Positions 18,997 to 28,513 are shown, numbered from the stretch's first letter. The stretch is DNA of 64,000 nucleotides from Vreelandella sp031769195 (GCF_031769195.1 NZ_JAVHNP010000006.1:186001-250000); one strand, 5' to 3'. A program made the numbers and translations. Notes: generated by a model not told the origin, from the sequence alone.

Positions 18997-20433
18997 ATGA
19001 GCGGTCATAACGTCTGGACTCACAAAGGCACTTTTTTGCTGGCAGCGGTCGGCTCTGCTGTTGGCCTAGGGAATCTTTGGCGCTTTCCCTACCTGACCGG
19101 AGAAAACGGCGGCGGTGCCTTTATATTGGTGTATGCACTGACCATTTTTGCAGTCGGCATACCGATATTAATTGCCGAAACCATGTTGGGACGCACCAGT
19201 CGACGCAGCCCTATAATGGGGATGCGGCATTTAACTAAAACCCATAAAACGTCGCGGGCGTGGGAATCCATTGGCTGGCTCGGTGCTGCCTCTGCCTTTT
19301 TGATTCTGAGTTTCTACTCCGTCATCGCCGGTTGGGCGCTGCACTACACCTGGCTAATGCTCACCGGCTCGCTCGTGGGTGCCGATGCCCAAACCATCAG
19401 CAATGGGTTTAACACCCTGCTGGCGTCTCCTGGCCTGATGACGCTGTATCACACACTGTTTATTGCGGGCTCAGCGCTGATTGTCGGTATGGGTATCCAT
19501 AAGGGTATCGAGTCAGGCCTGCGCATTATGATGCCCGCGCTGTTTGTCATTCTGATCGTGGTGCTCATTTACGGCATCATCAATGGTGATGTAGGCGCTG
19601 CTGCGAGCTTCCTATTCACATTTAATATCGGTGATCTGAGCCTGGAAGGGTGGTTGCAGGCAATGGGCCAATCCTTCTTCACCTTGAGCTTGGGGATGGG
19701 CGCGATCATGGCTTATGGGGCTTACATGTCGAGTGACGCCTCGTTAACCCGTACGGCCATCGCCGTGGCGTTTGTGGACACCGCGGTCGCGATGGTAGCG
19801 GGCCTGGCGATTTTCTCGCTGGTCTTTGGTGCTGGCCTTGAAACCGGACAAGGCCCTGGGCTCATGTTCGTGACCCTACCCCTGGCCTTTGCCGAAATGC
19901 CGTTTGGGGCGCTGGTAGGCGGCGTGTTTTTTATTCTGGTACTGGGTGCGGCCATTAGCTCATCAATTTCGCTCATTGAGCCCGTGGCCGCCTTCCTGGT
20001 GGAACGCTTTGATATGACCCGCCCGCAGGCGGTCACTATTATGGTCGTTGCCGCCTGGGCAATGGGCCTACTCACCGTTATGAGCTTCAACATCTGGGCA
20101 GAGGGGACTATCTTCCATACGCTGTTTGGGCGTAACGCCTTTGAGTTTATTGAGCTGCTGACCAATATCTTTATGCCCATTGGCGGCCTGATGATCGCGC
20201 TGTTTGCAGGCTGGGCGCTGACACAAAGCGAAGTGATGAAGGAGCTTGGCACCAACGCTACATGGTTTAAAATCTGGCGTTTCCTGGTGCGCTTTGTAGG
20301 TCCGGCAGCGGTTTCCTTTGTCTTTTTGCGCACCATTCCTCAGGTGGAGGGGTACCTTATTCCCGCCCTGGGGTCGCTCATTATTGTAGGTGCCTTCGCC
20401 GCTAGTCAGCGGCTGCGCCACTCCAAAACTTAA
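18997..20433 (+). CDS. Sodium-dependent transporter, NSS/SLC6 family
   Basis: Inner-membrane sodium symporter of the LeuT type, usually for amino acids or similar solutes; the substrate cannot be read from sequence. The 478 residues begin with the family signature of helix 1 (VGLGNLWRFPYLTGENGGGA) and show about eleven to twelve hydrophobic segments. It is followed by an ABC importer on the same strand after 53 bases containing a hairpin, so the transporters may be co-expressed. Candidate SD signal is weak. Confidence 0.9.
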   Translation: MSGHNVWTHKGTFLLAAVGSAVGLGNLWRFPYLTGENGGGAFILVYALTIFAVGIPILIAETMLGRTSRRSPIMGMRHLTKTHKTSRAWESIGWLGAASAFLILSFYSVIAGWALHYTWLMLTGSLVGADAQTISNGFNTLLASPGLMTLYHTLFIAGSALIVGMGIHKGIESGLRIMMPALFVILIVVLIYGIINGDVGAAASFLFTFNIGDLSLEGWLQAMGQSFFTLSLGMGAIMAYGAYMSSDASLTRTAIAVAFVDTAVAMVAGLAIFSLVFGAGLETGQGPGLMFVTLPLAFAEMPFGALVGGVFFILVLGAAISSSISLIEPVAAFLVERFDMTRPQAVTIMVVAAWAMGLLTVMSFNIWAEGTIFHTLFGRNAFEFIELLTNIFMPIGGLMIALFAGWALTQSEVMKELGTNATWFKIWRFLVRFVGPAAVSFVFLRTIPQVEGYLIPALGSLIIVGAFAASQRLRHSKT

Positions 20434-20448
20434 CAATAACATTCTGCC

Positions 20449-20472
20449 GCAGGCGACCCACGGGTCGCCTGC
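20449..20472 (+). repeat. Hairpin between the NSS transporter and the ABC importer
   Basis: A perfect 11-bp inverted repeat (gcaggcgaccc at 20449-20459, gggtcgcctgc at 20462-20472) with almost no loop and no T tract. It may separate or differentially stabilise the two parts of a joint transcript. Confidence 0.6.
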
Positions 20473-20486
20473 CGTACGAGGACACC

Positions 20487-21257
20487 ATGCAACCGCTTAT
20501 CGAAGTACAACACGTTAATAAAGCGTTCGGTGGGCTACACGTCATCAACGATTGCTCCATCCGCGTTGAAAAAGGCTCTATTACCGGCATGATCGGCCCT
20601 AACGGTGCAGGTAAATCAACCCTGTTTAACCTCATCGCAGGCGCCTTAACGCCTGACAGTGGCTCTATTCTGCTGGATGGCGAAGACATTACCTCGCTCA
20701 GTGCCGATCAGCGCTTTCATAAAGGCCTGCTGCGCACCTTTCAAATTGCCCACGAATTTAGCCAAATGAGTGCGCTGGAAAATTTGATGATGGTGCCGCC
20801 TCAACAAGCGGGTGAAAGCCTGTTCAACACTTGGTTCAAGCCAGGCCTTGTGCGCCAGCAAGAGTCCGAGGTGCGACGCCGCGCGCTTGAGGTGATTGAC
20901 TTTGTCGGCCTACACCACGTGCGCAACGAACTGGCGGGCAACCTTTCTGGCGGCCAGAAAAAGTTGCTTGAGCTTGGCCGTACCATGATGACCGATGCCA
21001 AGGTCGTTCTGCTGGATGAAATTGCCGCTGGGGTAAACCGCACCCTGCTTGGGGATTTGATGGGTAATATCGAGCGACTCAACCGCGAGATGGGTTACAC
21101 CTTCTTAGTGATTGAGCATGATATGGACATGATCTCGCGACTCTGCGACCCGGTCATTGTGCTTGCCCAGGGCAGCGTCATGGTCGAAGGTCACATTGAA
21201 GATATACAAAATAACCCCGCGGTCATTGAAGCCTACTTCGGCTCTGATGCCGCTTAA
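20487..21257 (+). CDS. livG: ABC transporter ATP-binding protein, LivG type
   Basis: One of two ATPases of a HAAT-family (branched-chain amino acid, amide or urea type) importer. The 256 residues have Walker A GPNGAGKS, the LivG-type insert with the LLRTFQIAHEFSQMSALENL segment, signature LSGGQ, Walker B VVLLDE and switch histidine IEHDMD. The residue after the Walker B glutamate is Ile (DEIAAG) instead of the usual Pro. Heads the run livG-livF-livH-livM. Confidence 0.9.
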   Translation: MQPLIEVQHVNKAFGGLHVINDCSIRVEKGSITGMIGPNGAGKSTLFNLIAGALTPDSGSILLDGEDITSLSADQRFHKGLLRTFQIAHEFSQMSALENLMMVPPQQAGESLFNTWFKPGLVRQQESEVRRRALEVIDFVGLHHVRNELAGNLSGGQKKLLELGRTMMTDAKVVLLDEIAAGVNRTLLGDLMGNIERLNREMGYTFLVIEHDMDMISRLCDPVIVLAQGSVMVEGHIEDIQNNPAVIEAYFGSDAA

Positions 21258-21375
21258 AGAGTAGCCGCCTAATAAACAACAGCGACAAACGCTAGCCAAC
21301 AACGGCTTCGCAATACGGGCTAAAACAATATTGTTGCGGTGGCCAACCCAGCGCAACGCTTGCTGAGACACTTTT

Positions 21376-22104
21376 ATGTCATCCACTCCCGCATCACCCC
21401 AGCCACTGCTTGATGCACGCGATGTGCACGGCGGCTATGGCAGCATGAATATCTTGAACGGGGTCAATATGACGCTGTATGCCGACGAGGTCGGTGTCAT
21501 CGTTGGCCCTAACGGCGCGGGCAAGTCCACTATGCTCAAAGCAGTGTTTGGATTGCTCAACGTGAACCAGGGCGAGATCCTGCTCAACGGTCAGCCGATT
21601 CACAACTTACCGCCTAACCAGTTGGTAGAGCGCGGCATGGGGTTTGTACCCCAGGAAAAAAACGTCTTCCCCAGCCTCTCGGTTAAAGAGAACCTGGAAA
21701 TGGGGGCCTACCTGAAACCGCAGAACGTCAAACGTATGCTGGAGCAGGTCTACGAATTTTTCCCCCCGCTGGTGGAGAAGCGCCACCAGCCAGCTGGTGA
21801 GCTGTCAGGCGGTCAGCGCCAGATGGTCGCCATGGGACGTGCCCTCATGGCAGAACCTAGCCTGCTGCTCCTGGACGAGCCCACGGCGGGCCTGTCACCG
21901 CTCTATATGAACGAGATCTTCGACCGTGTGAAGAAGATCAACGCCGCAGGCGTGGGCATTTTAATGGTCGAGCAGAACGCAAAGCAGGCCTTGGCGATTG
22001 CCGATAAGGGCTTTGTACTGGCAGCGGGCCAGAACCGCTTTACGGATACCGGGGCAGCCCTGCTTGCCGACCCCGATGTCGCCAAAAGCTTTTTGGGCGG
22101 CTAG
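21376..22104 (+). CDS. livF: ABC transporter ATP-binding protein, LivF type
   Basis: Second ATPase of the importer, 242 residues. Walker A GPNGAGKS, the LivF-type segment RGMGFVPQEKNVFPSLSVKE, signature LSGGQRQMVAMGRAL, Walker B LLLLDEPTAGLSP and VEQNAK in the switch position are all intact. It is 118 bases after livG and 16 bases before livH. Confidence 0.9.
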   Translation: MSSTPASPQPLLDARDVHGGYGSMNILNGVNMTLYADEVGVIVGPNGAGKSTMLKAVFGLLNVNQGEILLNGQPIHNLPPNQLVERGMGFVPQEKNVFPSLSVKENLEMGAYLKPQNVKRMLEQVYEFFPPLVEKRHQPAGELSGGQRQMVAMGRALMAEPSLLLLDEPTAGLSPLYMNEIFDRVKKINAAGVGILMVEQNAKQALAIADKGFVLAAGQNRFTDTGAALLADPDVAKSFLGG

Positions 22105-22120
22105 CCCGGGGGAGAAACGC

Positions 22121-23125
22121 GTGAACGAACTGGCTTTTTTTATTAATAACGTGGTGATTGCAGGCAGCGTCACTGGCTCTATTTATGCCATTGGTGCGAT
22201 TGGCGTCACGCTGATTTTCAGCATTATGCGCTTTGCCCATTTTGCCCATGCCGACATGATGACCTTCGGTGCCTTTATGGTGCTGCTGCTCACCACCGCT
22301 TTCCCGGCGGTGGGCGCTAGCATCGGTGTCCCTACGGCGCTGATTATGCTGCCGCTGGCCATGCTGCTCACCGCCCTGCTCGCGGTGGGTATCGATAAGG
22401 CTTTCTACAAACCGCTACGCGCCCACGGCGTTAAGCCTATCGTGATGGTGATTGGCTCACTCGGCGTAACGCTAATGCTGCAGGGCCTCATTCGCCTGTT
22501 CTCAGGAACTGGCGGGCAAAGCCTGTACGTCGATGATCGCAAAGAGATCTTTCGTCTGGCGCTGCCGTTTGAGGGCGCGCGGGCACCGATTGTGATCACC
22601 GAGCCGCAGATCTATCTGTTTGTGATTACTCTCGTTGCAGTCATCGCCCTCCACCTGTTCCTAAACCGCTCGCGGCTGGGCAAGGCAATGCGCGCCATGT
22701 CGGACAACCCAGAGCTTGCCCAAGCCTCGGGCATCAACACGAACACCATTGTGGCGGTCACCTGGGTGATTGCAGGCGGCCTGGCGGCCATCGCGGGCAC
22801 GCTGCTTTCGCTGGACGTGACCTTCAAGCCAGACTTGAGCTTCTTCCTGCTGCTACCGATTTTCGCGGCGGCAATTGTCGGCGGCGTGGGTCACCCGTAT
22901 GGTGCGATTGCCGGTGGTTTTGTAGTGGGCTTTGCCGAAACGCTGGCGGTGTTTAACTGGAACGTGCTGCTACGCCCCTTCCAAGACAGCTTCCCTGAGT
23001 GGCTAACGCTGCCCTCCAATCTCGCCTTCGTGGGTACTGAATACAAAATTGTGGTGCCGTTCTTTATTCTGGTGGCCATCCTGGTATGGCGCCCGACCGG
23101 CCTGTTTAAAGGCAAGGTGATCTAA
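22121..23125 (+). CDS. livH: ABC transporter permease, LivH type
   Basis: Membrane subunit of the HAAT importer, 334 residues and about eight hydrophobic segments. I use the GTG at 22121 (VNELAFFINNVVIAGSVTGS) because GGGGGAGAAA lies just before it and an upstream start would overlap livF. The conserved RAMSDNPELAQASGINTN loop that contacts the ATPase is present. Its TAA overlaps the livM ATG by one base. Confidence 0.9.
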   Translation: MNELAFFINNVVIAGSVTGSIYAIGAIGVTLIFSIMRFAHFAHADMMTFGAFMVLLLTTAFPAVGASIGVPTALIMLPLAMLLTALLAVGIDKAFYKPLRAHGVKPIVMVIGSLGVTLMLQGLIRLFSGTGGQSLYVDDRKEIFRLALPFEGARAPIVITEPQIYLFVITLVAVIALHLFLNRSRLGKAMRAMSDNPELAQASGINTNTIVAVTWVIAGGLAAIAGTLLSLDVTFKPDLSFFLLLPIFAAAIVGGVGHPYGAIAGGFVVGFAETLAVFNWNVLLRPFQDSFPEWLTLPSNLAFVGTEYKIVVPFFILVAILVWRPTGLFKGKVI

Positions 23126-24450
23126 TGAGCCATCCAACCAATACTCGAAACCCGGCTTACACGCCGAAAGACGCCACCCCACAGCGCCGCTTTCCGCTAC
23201 GCGAATTGGTGCTGTTTGCCGCGCTGTTGGCTGCCGTACTGGCGGTCTACGCCCTGATGGGTGCCGCCTACAGCACACGCATGCTAGTTGAGGCTGCCTG
23301 TTACGCTATTTTGGCACTGGGCCTCACGATTCAGTGGGGCTACGCCGGGCAGTTTAATGCCGGGGTGATGGGCTTTGTAGCCCTCGGTGGCTTCTGCGCC
23401 ATGCTGTTTAGCGTACCGGTCAACGATGCCTTTTGGGGCACCGAGCTTCCGGGCGAGCTAGGCCAGGTGCTGCTCTACGGCATTGCGGCGACGCTGCTAG
23501 TGATAGGCGCCACCAAGCTTGACCGCCTGGGTGTACCCAAAACGCTGCGCACCGTAATTGCGGTGGTGCTGGCGGTGGTGCTCTATCTGGTCGTGATTAG
23601 CTTGCTGCGCGATGTCACCAGCCAAATTCAGTCACAAGCAGGCTTTGTGGGTGGGTTTGGCCTGCCTCCTTGGATGGGCTGGATTGTCGGCGGCGCGCTG
23701 GCCGGTGGCGTAGGCTACTTTATCGGCCATGTGTGCCTTGGGCTGCGCAGCGATTATCTCGCCATTGCCACGCTGGGCATTGCCGAAATCATCAAGGCAT
23801 TTTTGAAAAACTCCGACTGGCTGACTCGCGGCACGGCCACGGTCTCGCCGCTGCCTTGGCCCACCCCTGGCCCCGCCGAGCTGGGCTTTACGCTTTCCCG
23901 AGCTATCTATCTGTCGGTCACGGCAGTGGTGATTGCGGTGATCTTCTTTCTGTTACACCGCGCCTATCACGCCCCTTGGGGGCGGATGATTCGTGCCATT
24001 CGCGATAACGAAGTCTCCTCGGCGGCCATGGGTAAAGATATCAACAAGCGTCGCTTGGAGATTTTCGTACTGGGCTGCATTTTGATGGGCCTAGGCGGCG
24101 GCATGCTGGGCACGTTTAACAGCCTGTTCGACCCGCAGGGCTACCTGCCACTGAACCACACGTTCTTAGTGCTGGTGATGGTGATTCTGGGCGGCCCCGG
24201 CAACAACCTGGGCACAATATTTGGTGCGGTTGCGGTCTACATTATCTGGATTATGTCCGAGCCGTTGGCGCTATTTTTAATGCAGTTGGCCGTTGCGTTT
24301 GGTGAGGGTACCTTTGGTTGGGATGCGCCCAGCAATATGGATAGTCGAGCGCTTCAAGCAAGGGTATTGGTCATTGGCATGCTCATTACGCTGGTGCTGC
24401 GCTTTGCGCCCAAAGGGCTGCTGCCAGAGAAGATCACAAGCCACGGCTAA
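23125..24450 (+). CDS. livM: ABC transporter permease, LivM type
   Basis: Second membrane subunit, 441 residues, longer than many LivM proteins because of a cytoplasmic N-terminus and an extra hydrophobic stretch around residues 110-185. The ATPase-contact loop (RAIRDNEVSSAAMGKDINKR) and the glycine-rich LGCILMGLGGGMLGTFNSL segment identify the family. TAATG overlap with livH shows coupled translation. A bidirectional terminator follows. Confidence 0.9.
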   Translation: MSHPTNTRNPAYTPKDATPQRRFPLRELVLFAALLAAVLAVYALMGAAYSTRMLVEAACYAILALGLTIQWGYAGQFNAGVMGFVALGGFCAMLFSVPVNDAFWGTELPGELGQVLLYGIAATLLVIGATKLDRLGVPKTLRTVIAVVLAVVLYLVVISLLRDVTSQIQSQAGFVGGFGLPPWMGWIVGGALAGGVGYFIGHVCLGLRSDYLAIATLGIAEIIKAFLKNSDWLTRGTATVSPLPWPTPGPAELGFTLSRAIYLSVTAVVIAVIFFLLHRAYHAPWGRMIRAIRDNEVSSAAMGKDINKRRLEIFVLGCILMGLGGGMLGTFNSLFDPQGYLPLNHTFLVLVMVILGGPGNNLGTIFGAVAVYIIWIMSEPLALFLMQLAVAFGEGTFGWDAPSNMDSRALQARVLVIGMLITLVLRFAPKGLLPEKITSHG

Positions 24451-24469
24451 AGCCTCTAGCCCCATAAAG

Positions 24470-24499
24470 AACGCCCCGCTCAATGAGCGGGGCGTTTTG
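24470..24499. terminator. Bidirectional terminator between livM and the binding-protein gene
   Basis: A long GC-rich hairpin with arms acgccccgct (24471-24480) and agcggggcgt (24486-24495), flanked by A residues on one side and T residues on the other. It serves the two convergent transcription units. Confidence 0.9.
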
Positions 24500-24532
24500 C
24501 TATCAGCACGTGATCGGCAAATGGCCGGTACT

Positions 24533-25741
24533 TTACAGGTCGACCTGACCTTTGCTGGTAAAGGTGCCGTTCTCTACAGCCATCTCCACTACCACGCCCG
24601 GTACGTCGCCGTTGTCATCGAACTCGTGGGAGCCAGAGGCACCCTCGTAGTTAATGTCGGTACCGGCAGCGATCAGCTCCACCGCTTTTTCCCATTCGCC
24701 CGGTAGAATAACTTCACCCGGTGCGCTGGATACGTTGCGCAATGCATCCGCCAGCCCTTCACGGTCAGCACTGCCGTTCTGCTCAATCGCTAGCGCAATT
24801 AGGAAGGCCGCATCGTACGCCTGGGCCGCAAACACGGCGCTGGGGTCGATATCCGCCTCAGTCGCTGCGTTGTTAAAAATTTCGGTACCGGGTAGCTCTG
24901 GGCTGCCGGGACGGGTGGCAATCATGCCATCCAACACGTCTGCACCAATTGCCTCGACTAAACTATCACCCACCATACCGTCAGCACCTACATACTGGGT
25001 AAACATACCGCTCTCGTAGGCTTGGCGCAGTACGGTCTGACCCGAAGTGTCTGCGTATGCCAGCACTACGAGCGTATCGGCGCCGCTGGCGGAGAGTGAC
25101 CCCAGTTCAGAGCGGTAGTCGGCACGGTTATCTTCGTGGGCTAGGTTCTCTGCCACTTCGCCGCCACCGGCAGTAAACGCTGCGCTAAAGGCATCCGACA
25201 GGCCGCGGCCATAGTCGTTGTTCACAAAGGTCACGGCCACGTAGTCGATGCCTTTATCCAACAGCAGCTTAGCGAGCATTTCACCTTGGAAAGCATCGGA
25301 AGGCACGGTGCGGAACACTAGGTCATTATCGTCCAGCTCCGATACCGCAGGCGCGGTCGATGCCGGAGACACCATCAATACCCCCCCAGGAATGGCGGCA
25401 TTGTTGGCAGCAGCAATTGTGGCACCGGTACACAGGGCGCCGACGATGGCGGTGACGTTTTCAGAGTTCACCATGCGGTCGGCGGCGTTAGAGGCGGCCG
25501 ATGCGTCAGAGCAGGTGGTATCGCCCGAAGGCATTTCCAGGGTTTGTCCGCCTAAAATACCGCCCTGCTCGTTGATTTGCTTAACCGCTAGCTGAGCACC
25601 GGCAAAAATCGGTGGTGTCAGACTTTCAATACCCCCGGTAAAGCCGCCCAAGAAGCCAACTTTGACCTCCGCCTGGGCCATCCCGGTTAAGGCAAGTGAT
25701 GAGGCCGCTACGGCAATGGCTAATGCGCGCTTATTAATCAT
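24533..25741 (-). CDS. ABC transporter substrate-binding protein (LivJ/HAAT family)
   Basis: Periplasmic type 1 binding protein, presumably for the LivFGHM-like importer next door. The 402 residues start MINKRALAIAVAASSLALTG with a signal peptide likely cut after AQA at about residue 24. The mature start EVKVGFLGGFTGGIESLTPP and segments such as LVFRTVPSDAFQG and YVAVTFVNNDYGRG are typical of the family. It is convergent to the permease genes, so it has its own promoter. The substrate is not identifiable. Confidence 0.9.
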   Translation of the reverse strand: MINKRALAIAVAASSLALTGMAQAEVKVGFLGGFTGGIESLTPPIFAGAQLAVKQINEQGGILGGQTLEMPSGDTTCSDASAASNAADRMVNSENVTAIVGALCTGATIAAANNAAIPGGVLMVSPASTAPAVSELDDNDLVFRTVPSDAFQGEMLAKLLLDKGIDYVAVTFVNNDYGRGLSDAFSAAFTAGGGEVAENLAHEDNRADYRSELGSLSASGADTLVVLAYADTSGQTVLRQAYESGMFTQYVGADGMVGDSLVEAIGADVLDGMIATRPGSPELPGTEIFNNAATEADIDPSAVFAAQAYDAAFLIALAIEQNGSADREGLADALRNVSSAPGEVILPGEWEKAVELIAAGTDINYEGASGSHEFDDNGDVPGVVVEMAVENGTFTSKGQVDL

Positions 25742-25860
25742 ATTGTTTGTCGCTCCCAGTGTGTTAAATGCCCCGACTGTCCAGCGCAGGGCTCCCCTTA
25801 ATCTGGAACCGTAACGGCAAAAACACAAGCAACGCTTTCTAACGCTACATTACGTTTTAC

Positions 25861-27414
25861 TCATAACCACCGTTCAAGGCGCAGCGTATGGCTTAACCAA
25901 GCGTTAAAACGCTGCCACATAGTACCGGGCTCATCGCTCAACTCTTCTGGCTGCCCCTCTCGTTCAAACCGCCAGCGAAGCTGGCCATCGTCATTTAGCG
26001 CCAACTGATAGCTAATGGATGGGTCTCGCCCGGTATCGACCAGCTCGTTAAACGCAGGCATCAGTGTCTCGCTGCGGATCAGAACACCCACCTCGGTATT
26101 CCAAAAGATAGAGCGCGGATCGACATTAAAGGAGCCGACAAACAGCTGGTCGTCAAAGCGAATAGCTTTGATATGCAGTGCCGAGGCCGAAGCGCCCGGC
26201 ACCCGCATTTCATCACTGGCGCTAGACGTAGAGGCGTCCTGCTCTGGGCGCAGCTCATAAAGATGGACACCGCTCTCCAATAGGTCCCGTCGCCAAGGGG
26301 CATACGCCCCATGCACAACGGCAGCATCGGTTGAAGCGAGCGAATTAGTGATGATATCCACTTCAACACCTTGCTCCGCCAGCTCAATCAAGCGCTCTAC
26401 CCCACGCTCAGTCGGCACAAAATAAGCGGAAATCATCACGAGCTGTTCGTTGAGCTCCGTGGCGGCGGTGAGATCCCCTAATAAGGTAGTTTGCCACTCG
26501 GGCATGCCGGGGGCAGCCAGCTTGCCCGGCGCGTCCCACATCGCTAAGCCTTTCCCCCAGTGCAAGGTTTCCCAAGGGGGCGAATGCCGCGGCTGCCGAC
26601 GCAGGTCGGTGAAGTACTCAGAGTCCGCATGTTCGTCTAGCCAAACGGCTAAATCGCGCTTTAGCCCCTGCCAAGCATGGGCGTCAGCCCGGTGATAGCG
26701 CTCAATCGGCTGGGCTAAGCCATGGTTCCAATACAGATCAAAACTGCTGGAAAGCGCTGGCACAACGTCCCCAACGGCGACAACGTCCAGGTCGGCAAAA
26801 TTACGCGTGTCGTTGGCGTCGAAGTATTCATCGCCAAGATTACGCCCGCCCACAATGGCGACGCTGTTATCCGCCACCCACAGTTTGTTGTGCATACGAC
26901 GGTGCTGCTGGGCGGGGTCCACCACCGATGCCAGCACACGTGTCACCACGTGCCCACGCCCCACCGGCAGCGGATTATAGACCCGCACATGAATGCCTGG
27001 GTGACTAGCCAGGGCCGCCAAGCGCTCCCCTTGACCAACAGCTCCCATATCATCCACTAGCAGTCGAATACGCACGCCCTGCTCTGCAGCCTCAATCAAT
27101 TGAGAAAACACCAGTCGCGTGGTCTGCCCGTCGCCTAATAGGTAAGTCTGAATGTCTAGCTCGCGCTGTGCCTGTCGAATTAACCCAACGCGGACGGCAA
27201 ACGCCTCTTGCCCATTTGCGAGTAGCGCAAATCCATCAGGCTCCGTTTGCGCCTCAGCCGCCACGGCAACCTGGTTACCCAGCCATGTTTCCCGGGCGTC
27301 CGCACTGCCTAGCGCCACGTGGTGCTCCCGCACCACCGAATGGGTACAGCCAGCCAGCAGGCAACCCACCAGCAGTATCAACCCCCAGCCTGTCACTCGA
27401 GACGTTTTACGCAT
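25861..27414 (-). CDS. Phospholipase D-family lipoprotein (cardiolipin-synthase-like)
   Basis: The product has two HKD motifs, HNKLWVAD followed by NSVAIVGGRNLGDEYFD, and HIKAIRFD followed by QLFVGSFNVDPRS, so it belongs to the phosphatidyltransferase/phospholipase D superfamily. The N-terminus (MRKTSRVTGW, hydrophobic core, LLAGC) is a lipoprotein signal with a lipobox, which suggests membrane anchoring on the periplasmic side, unlike integral ClsA. The start is uncertain among ATGs at 27426, 27420 and 27414; all overlap the upstream small gene. About 517 residues. The substrate is unknown. Confidence 0.85.
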   Translation of the reverse strand: MRKTSRVTGWGLILLVGCLLAGCTHSVVREHHVALGSADARETWLGNQVAVAAEAQTEPDGFALLANGQEAFAVRVGLIRQAQRELDIQTYLLGDGQTTRLVFSQLIEAAEQGVRIRLLVDDMGAVGQGERLAALASHPGIHVRVYNPLPVGRGHVVTRVLASVVDPAQQHRRMHNKLWVADNSVAIVGGRNLGDEYFDANDTRNFADLDVVAVGDVVPALSSSFDLYWNHGLAQPIERYHRADAHAWQGLKRDLAVWLDEHADSEYFTDLRRQPRHSPPWETLHWGKGLAMWDAPGKLAAPGMPEWQTTLLGDLTAATELNEQLVMISAYFVPTERGVERLIELAEQGVEVDIITNSLASTDAAVVHGAYAPWRRDLLESGVHLYELRPEQDASTSSASDEMRVPGASASALHIKAIRFDDQLFVGSFNVDPRSIFWNTEVGVLIRSETLMPAFNELVDTGRDPSISYQLALNDDGQLRWRFEREGQPEELSDEPGTMWQRFNAWLSHTLRLERWL

Positions 27415-27658
27415 CGCCATGTTCATTCTGTTGGCGGGCCTGCTGCTTCTGGTGGCGCTTATTGCGGTACATGCGTACCACTGCAATCGCCAGCGCAGCC
27501 GCCACCATGAGCGCCAACACCCCGCCTTGCCAGGCGCGTGCGCCGTCACCTAGTACGGTTTCTAAGGTAATAATCAGCGCAAGGCCCAGCGCTTGCGAGC
27601 CAATGGCCAGCGCCCGCAGCGTGTCAAAAGAGGATTGCGGCATCGCCATCTCCGTCAT
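27407..27658 (-). CDS. Small two-helix membrane protein of unknown function
   Basis: The 83 residues have two hydrophobic stretches (about 15-36 and 43-62) and a basic, glutamine-rich tail (YRNKRHQKQQARQQ). I do not recognise a family. The stop codon overlaps the start region of the phospholipase D-type gene (ATGGCGATGCGTAA), which supports translation and a shared operon. It is divergent from the TlpA fusion gene. Confidence 0.55.
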   Translation of the reverse strand: MTEMAMPQSSFDTLRALAIGSQALGLALIITLETVLGDGARAWQGGVLALMVAAALAIAVVRMYRNKRHQKQQARQQNEHGDA

Positions 27659-27709
27659 GTGAAGCGTGCATGGTATGGTGGCTTAGTGTACCTGCTTATC
27701 GGAACGACT

Positions 27710-28513
27710 ATGAATGCCATCGCCCTCGGCCCACTGCTAATTTCTACGCCTCGTCTGTATGCCTTTGGCTGCGCCTTGCTGCTGCTGTTGGGCAGTCGTT
27801 ACCTGCTGGGGCTGCCCGCCAAACCCCATGGCCGCTGGTTCAATGGCTTGCTGGTGGCTTGGCTACTGGGTGCCCGGGTCGTGTTTGTAGCTCTGCATTG
27901 GGAGAGCTACAGCGCCACGCCAATCGACGCTATCAAGCTGTGGCAACCCGGCTACAACGCCCTTGGGGGGCTTCTGGCAGGCCTAGCGTGGACCGCTTGG
28001 GCGCTGCGCGAGCGTCTGTTGGCCATGCTCGGCGGGCTCGCGATGACGGTGGGCGCCGCTAGTCTGTGGTTAGTCATGATCACGCTGGCACCGCTAGGGC
28101 AGTCGTTACCCGTAGCGTCGCTGCCCGATGCCATCCTGGAAGATCTGGAGGGCAACGAGATTCACCTTACCTCATTGGCGAACCAGGGCGACCTGATTAT
28201 CGTCAATTTATGGGCTACCTGGTGCCCACCCTGCCTACGCGAAATGCCGTTATTGGCAGAGGCAGACCAGCAGGAGGGGGTCAGCGTGGTGGTGGTTAAC
28301 CAGGGAGAAGACTTACTGCCCATCGCTCGCTATTTGGACGAGCAGTCGCTCGTTTTTCGCTACCCGTTGCGCGACCCACAGCAAACCCTCATGGCTCAGT
28401 TCCAGGCACCGGGCCTTCCCACCACGGTGTTGTTTGATCAACACGGTAAGACCCTAGACGTCCACGTCGGTGAACTGACCCGTGCACAGTTGGAGAGCTG
28501 GTTAAACGATTGA
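27710..28513 (+). CDS. Lgt-like membrane domain fused to TlpA-type thioredoxin
   Basis: The 267 residues start MNAIALGPLLISTPRLYAFG. About residues 1-128 form four hydrophobic segments with resemblance to part of prolipoprotein diacylglyceryl transferase (GARVVFVALHWESYSATPID, then LWQPGYNALGGLLAG). Residues 132-267 are a periplasmic thioredoxin fold with the redox pair C172 and C175 in WATWCPPCLREMPLL and the cis-proline segment GLPTTVLFD. Probable role: membrane-tethered disulfide reductase. The Lgt-like part looks too short to be an active transferase. Confidence 0.8.
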   Translation: MNAIALGPLLISTPRLYAFGCALLLLLGSRYLLGLPAKPHGRWFNGLLVAWLLGARVVFVALHWESYSATPIDAIKLWQPGYNALGGLLAGLAWTAWALRERLLAMLGGLAMTVGAASLWLVMITLAPLGQSLPVASLPDAILEDLEGNEIHLTSLANQGDLIIVNLWATWCPPCLREMPLLAEADQQEGVSVVVVNQGEDLLPIARYLDEQSLVFRYPLRDPQQTLMAQFQAPGLPTTVLFDQHGKTLDVHVGELTRAQLESWLND

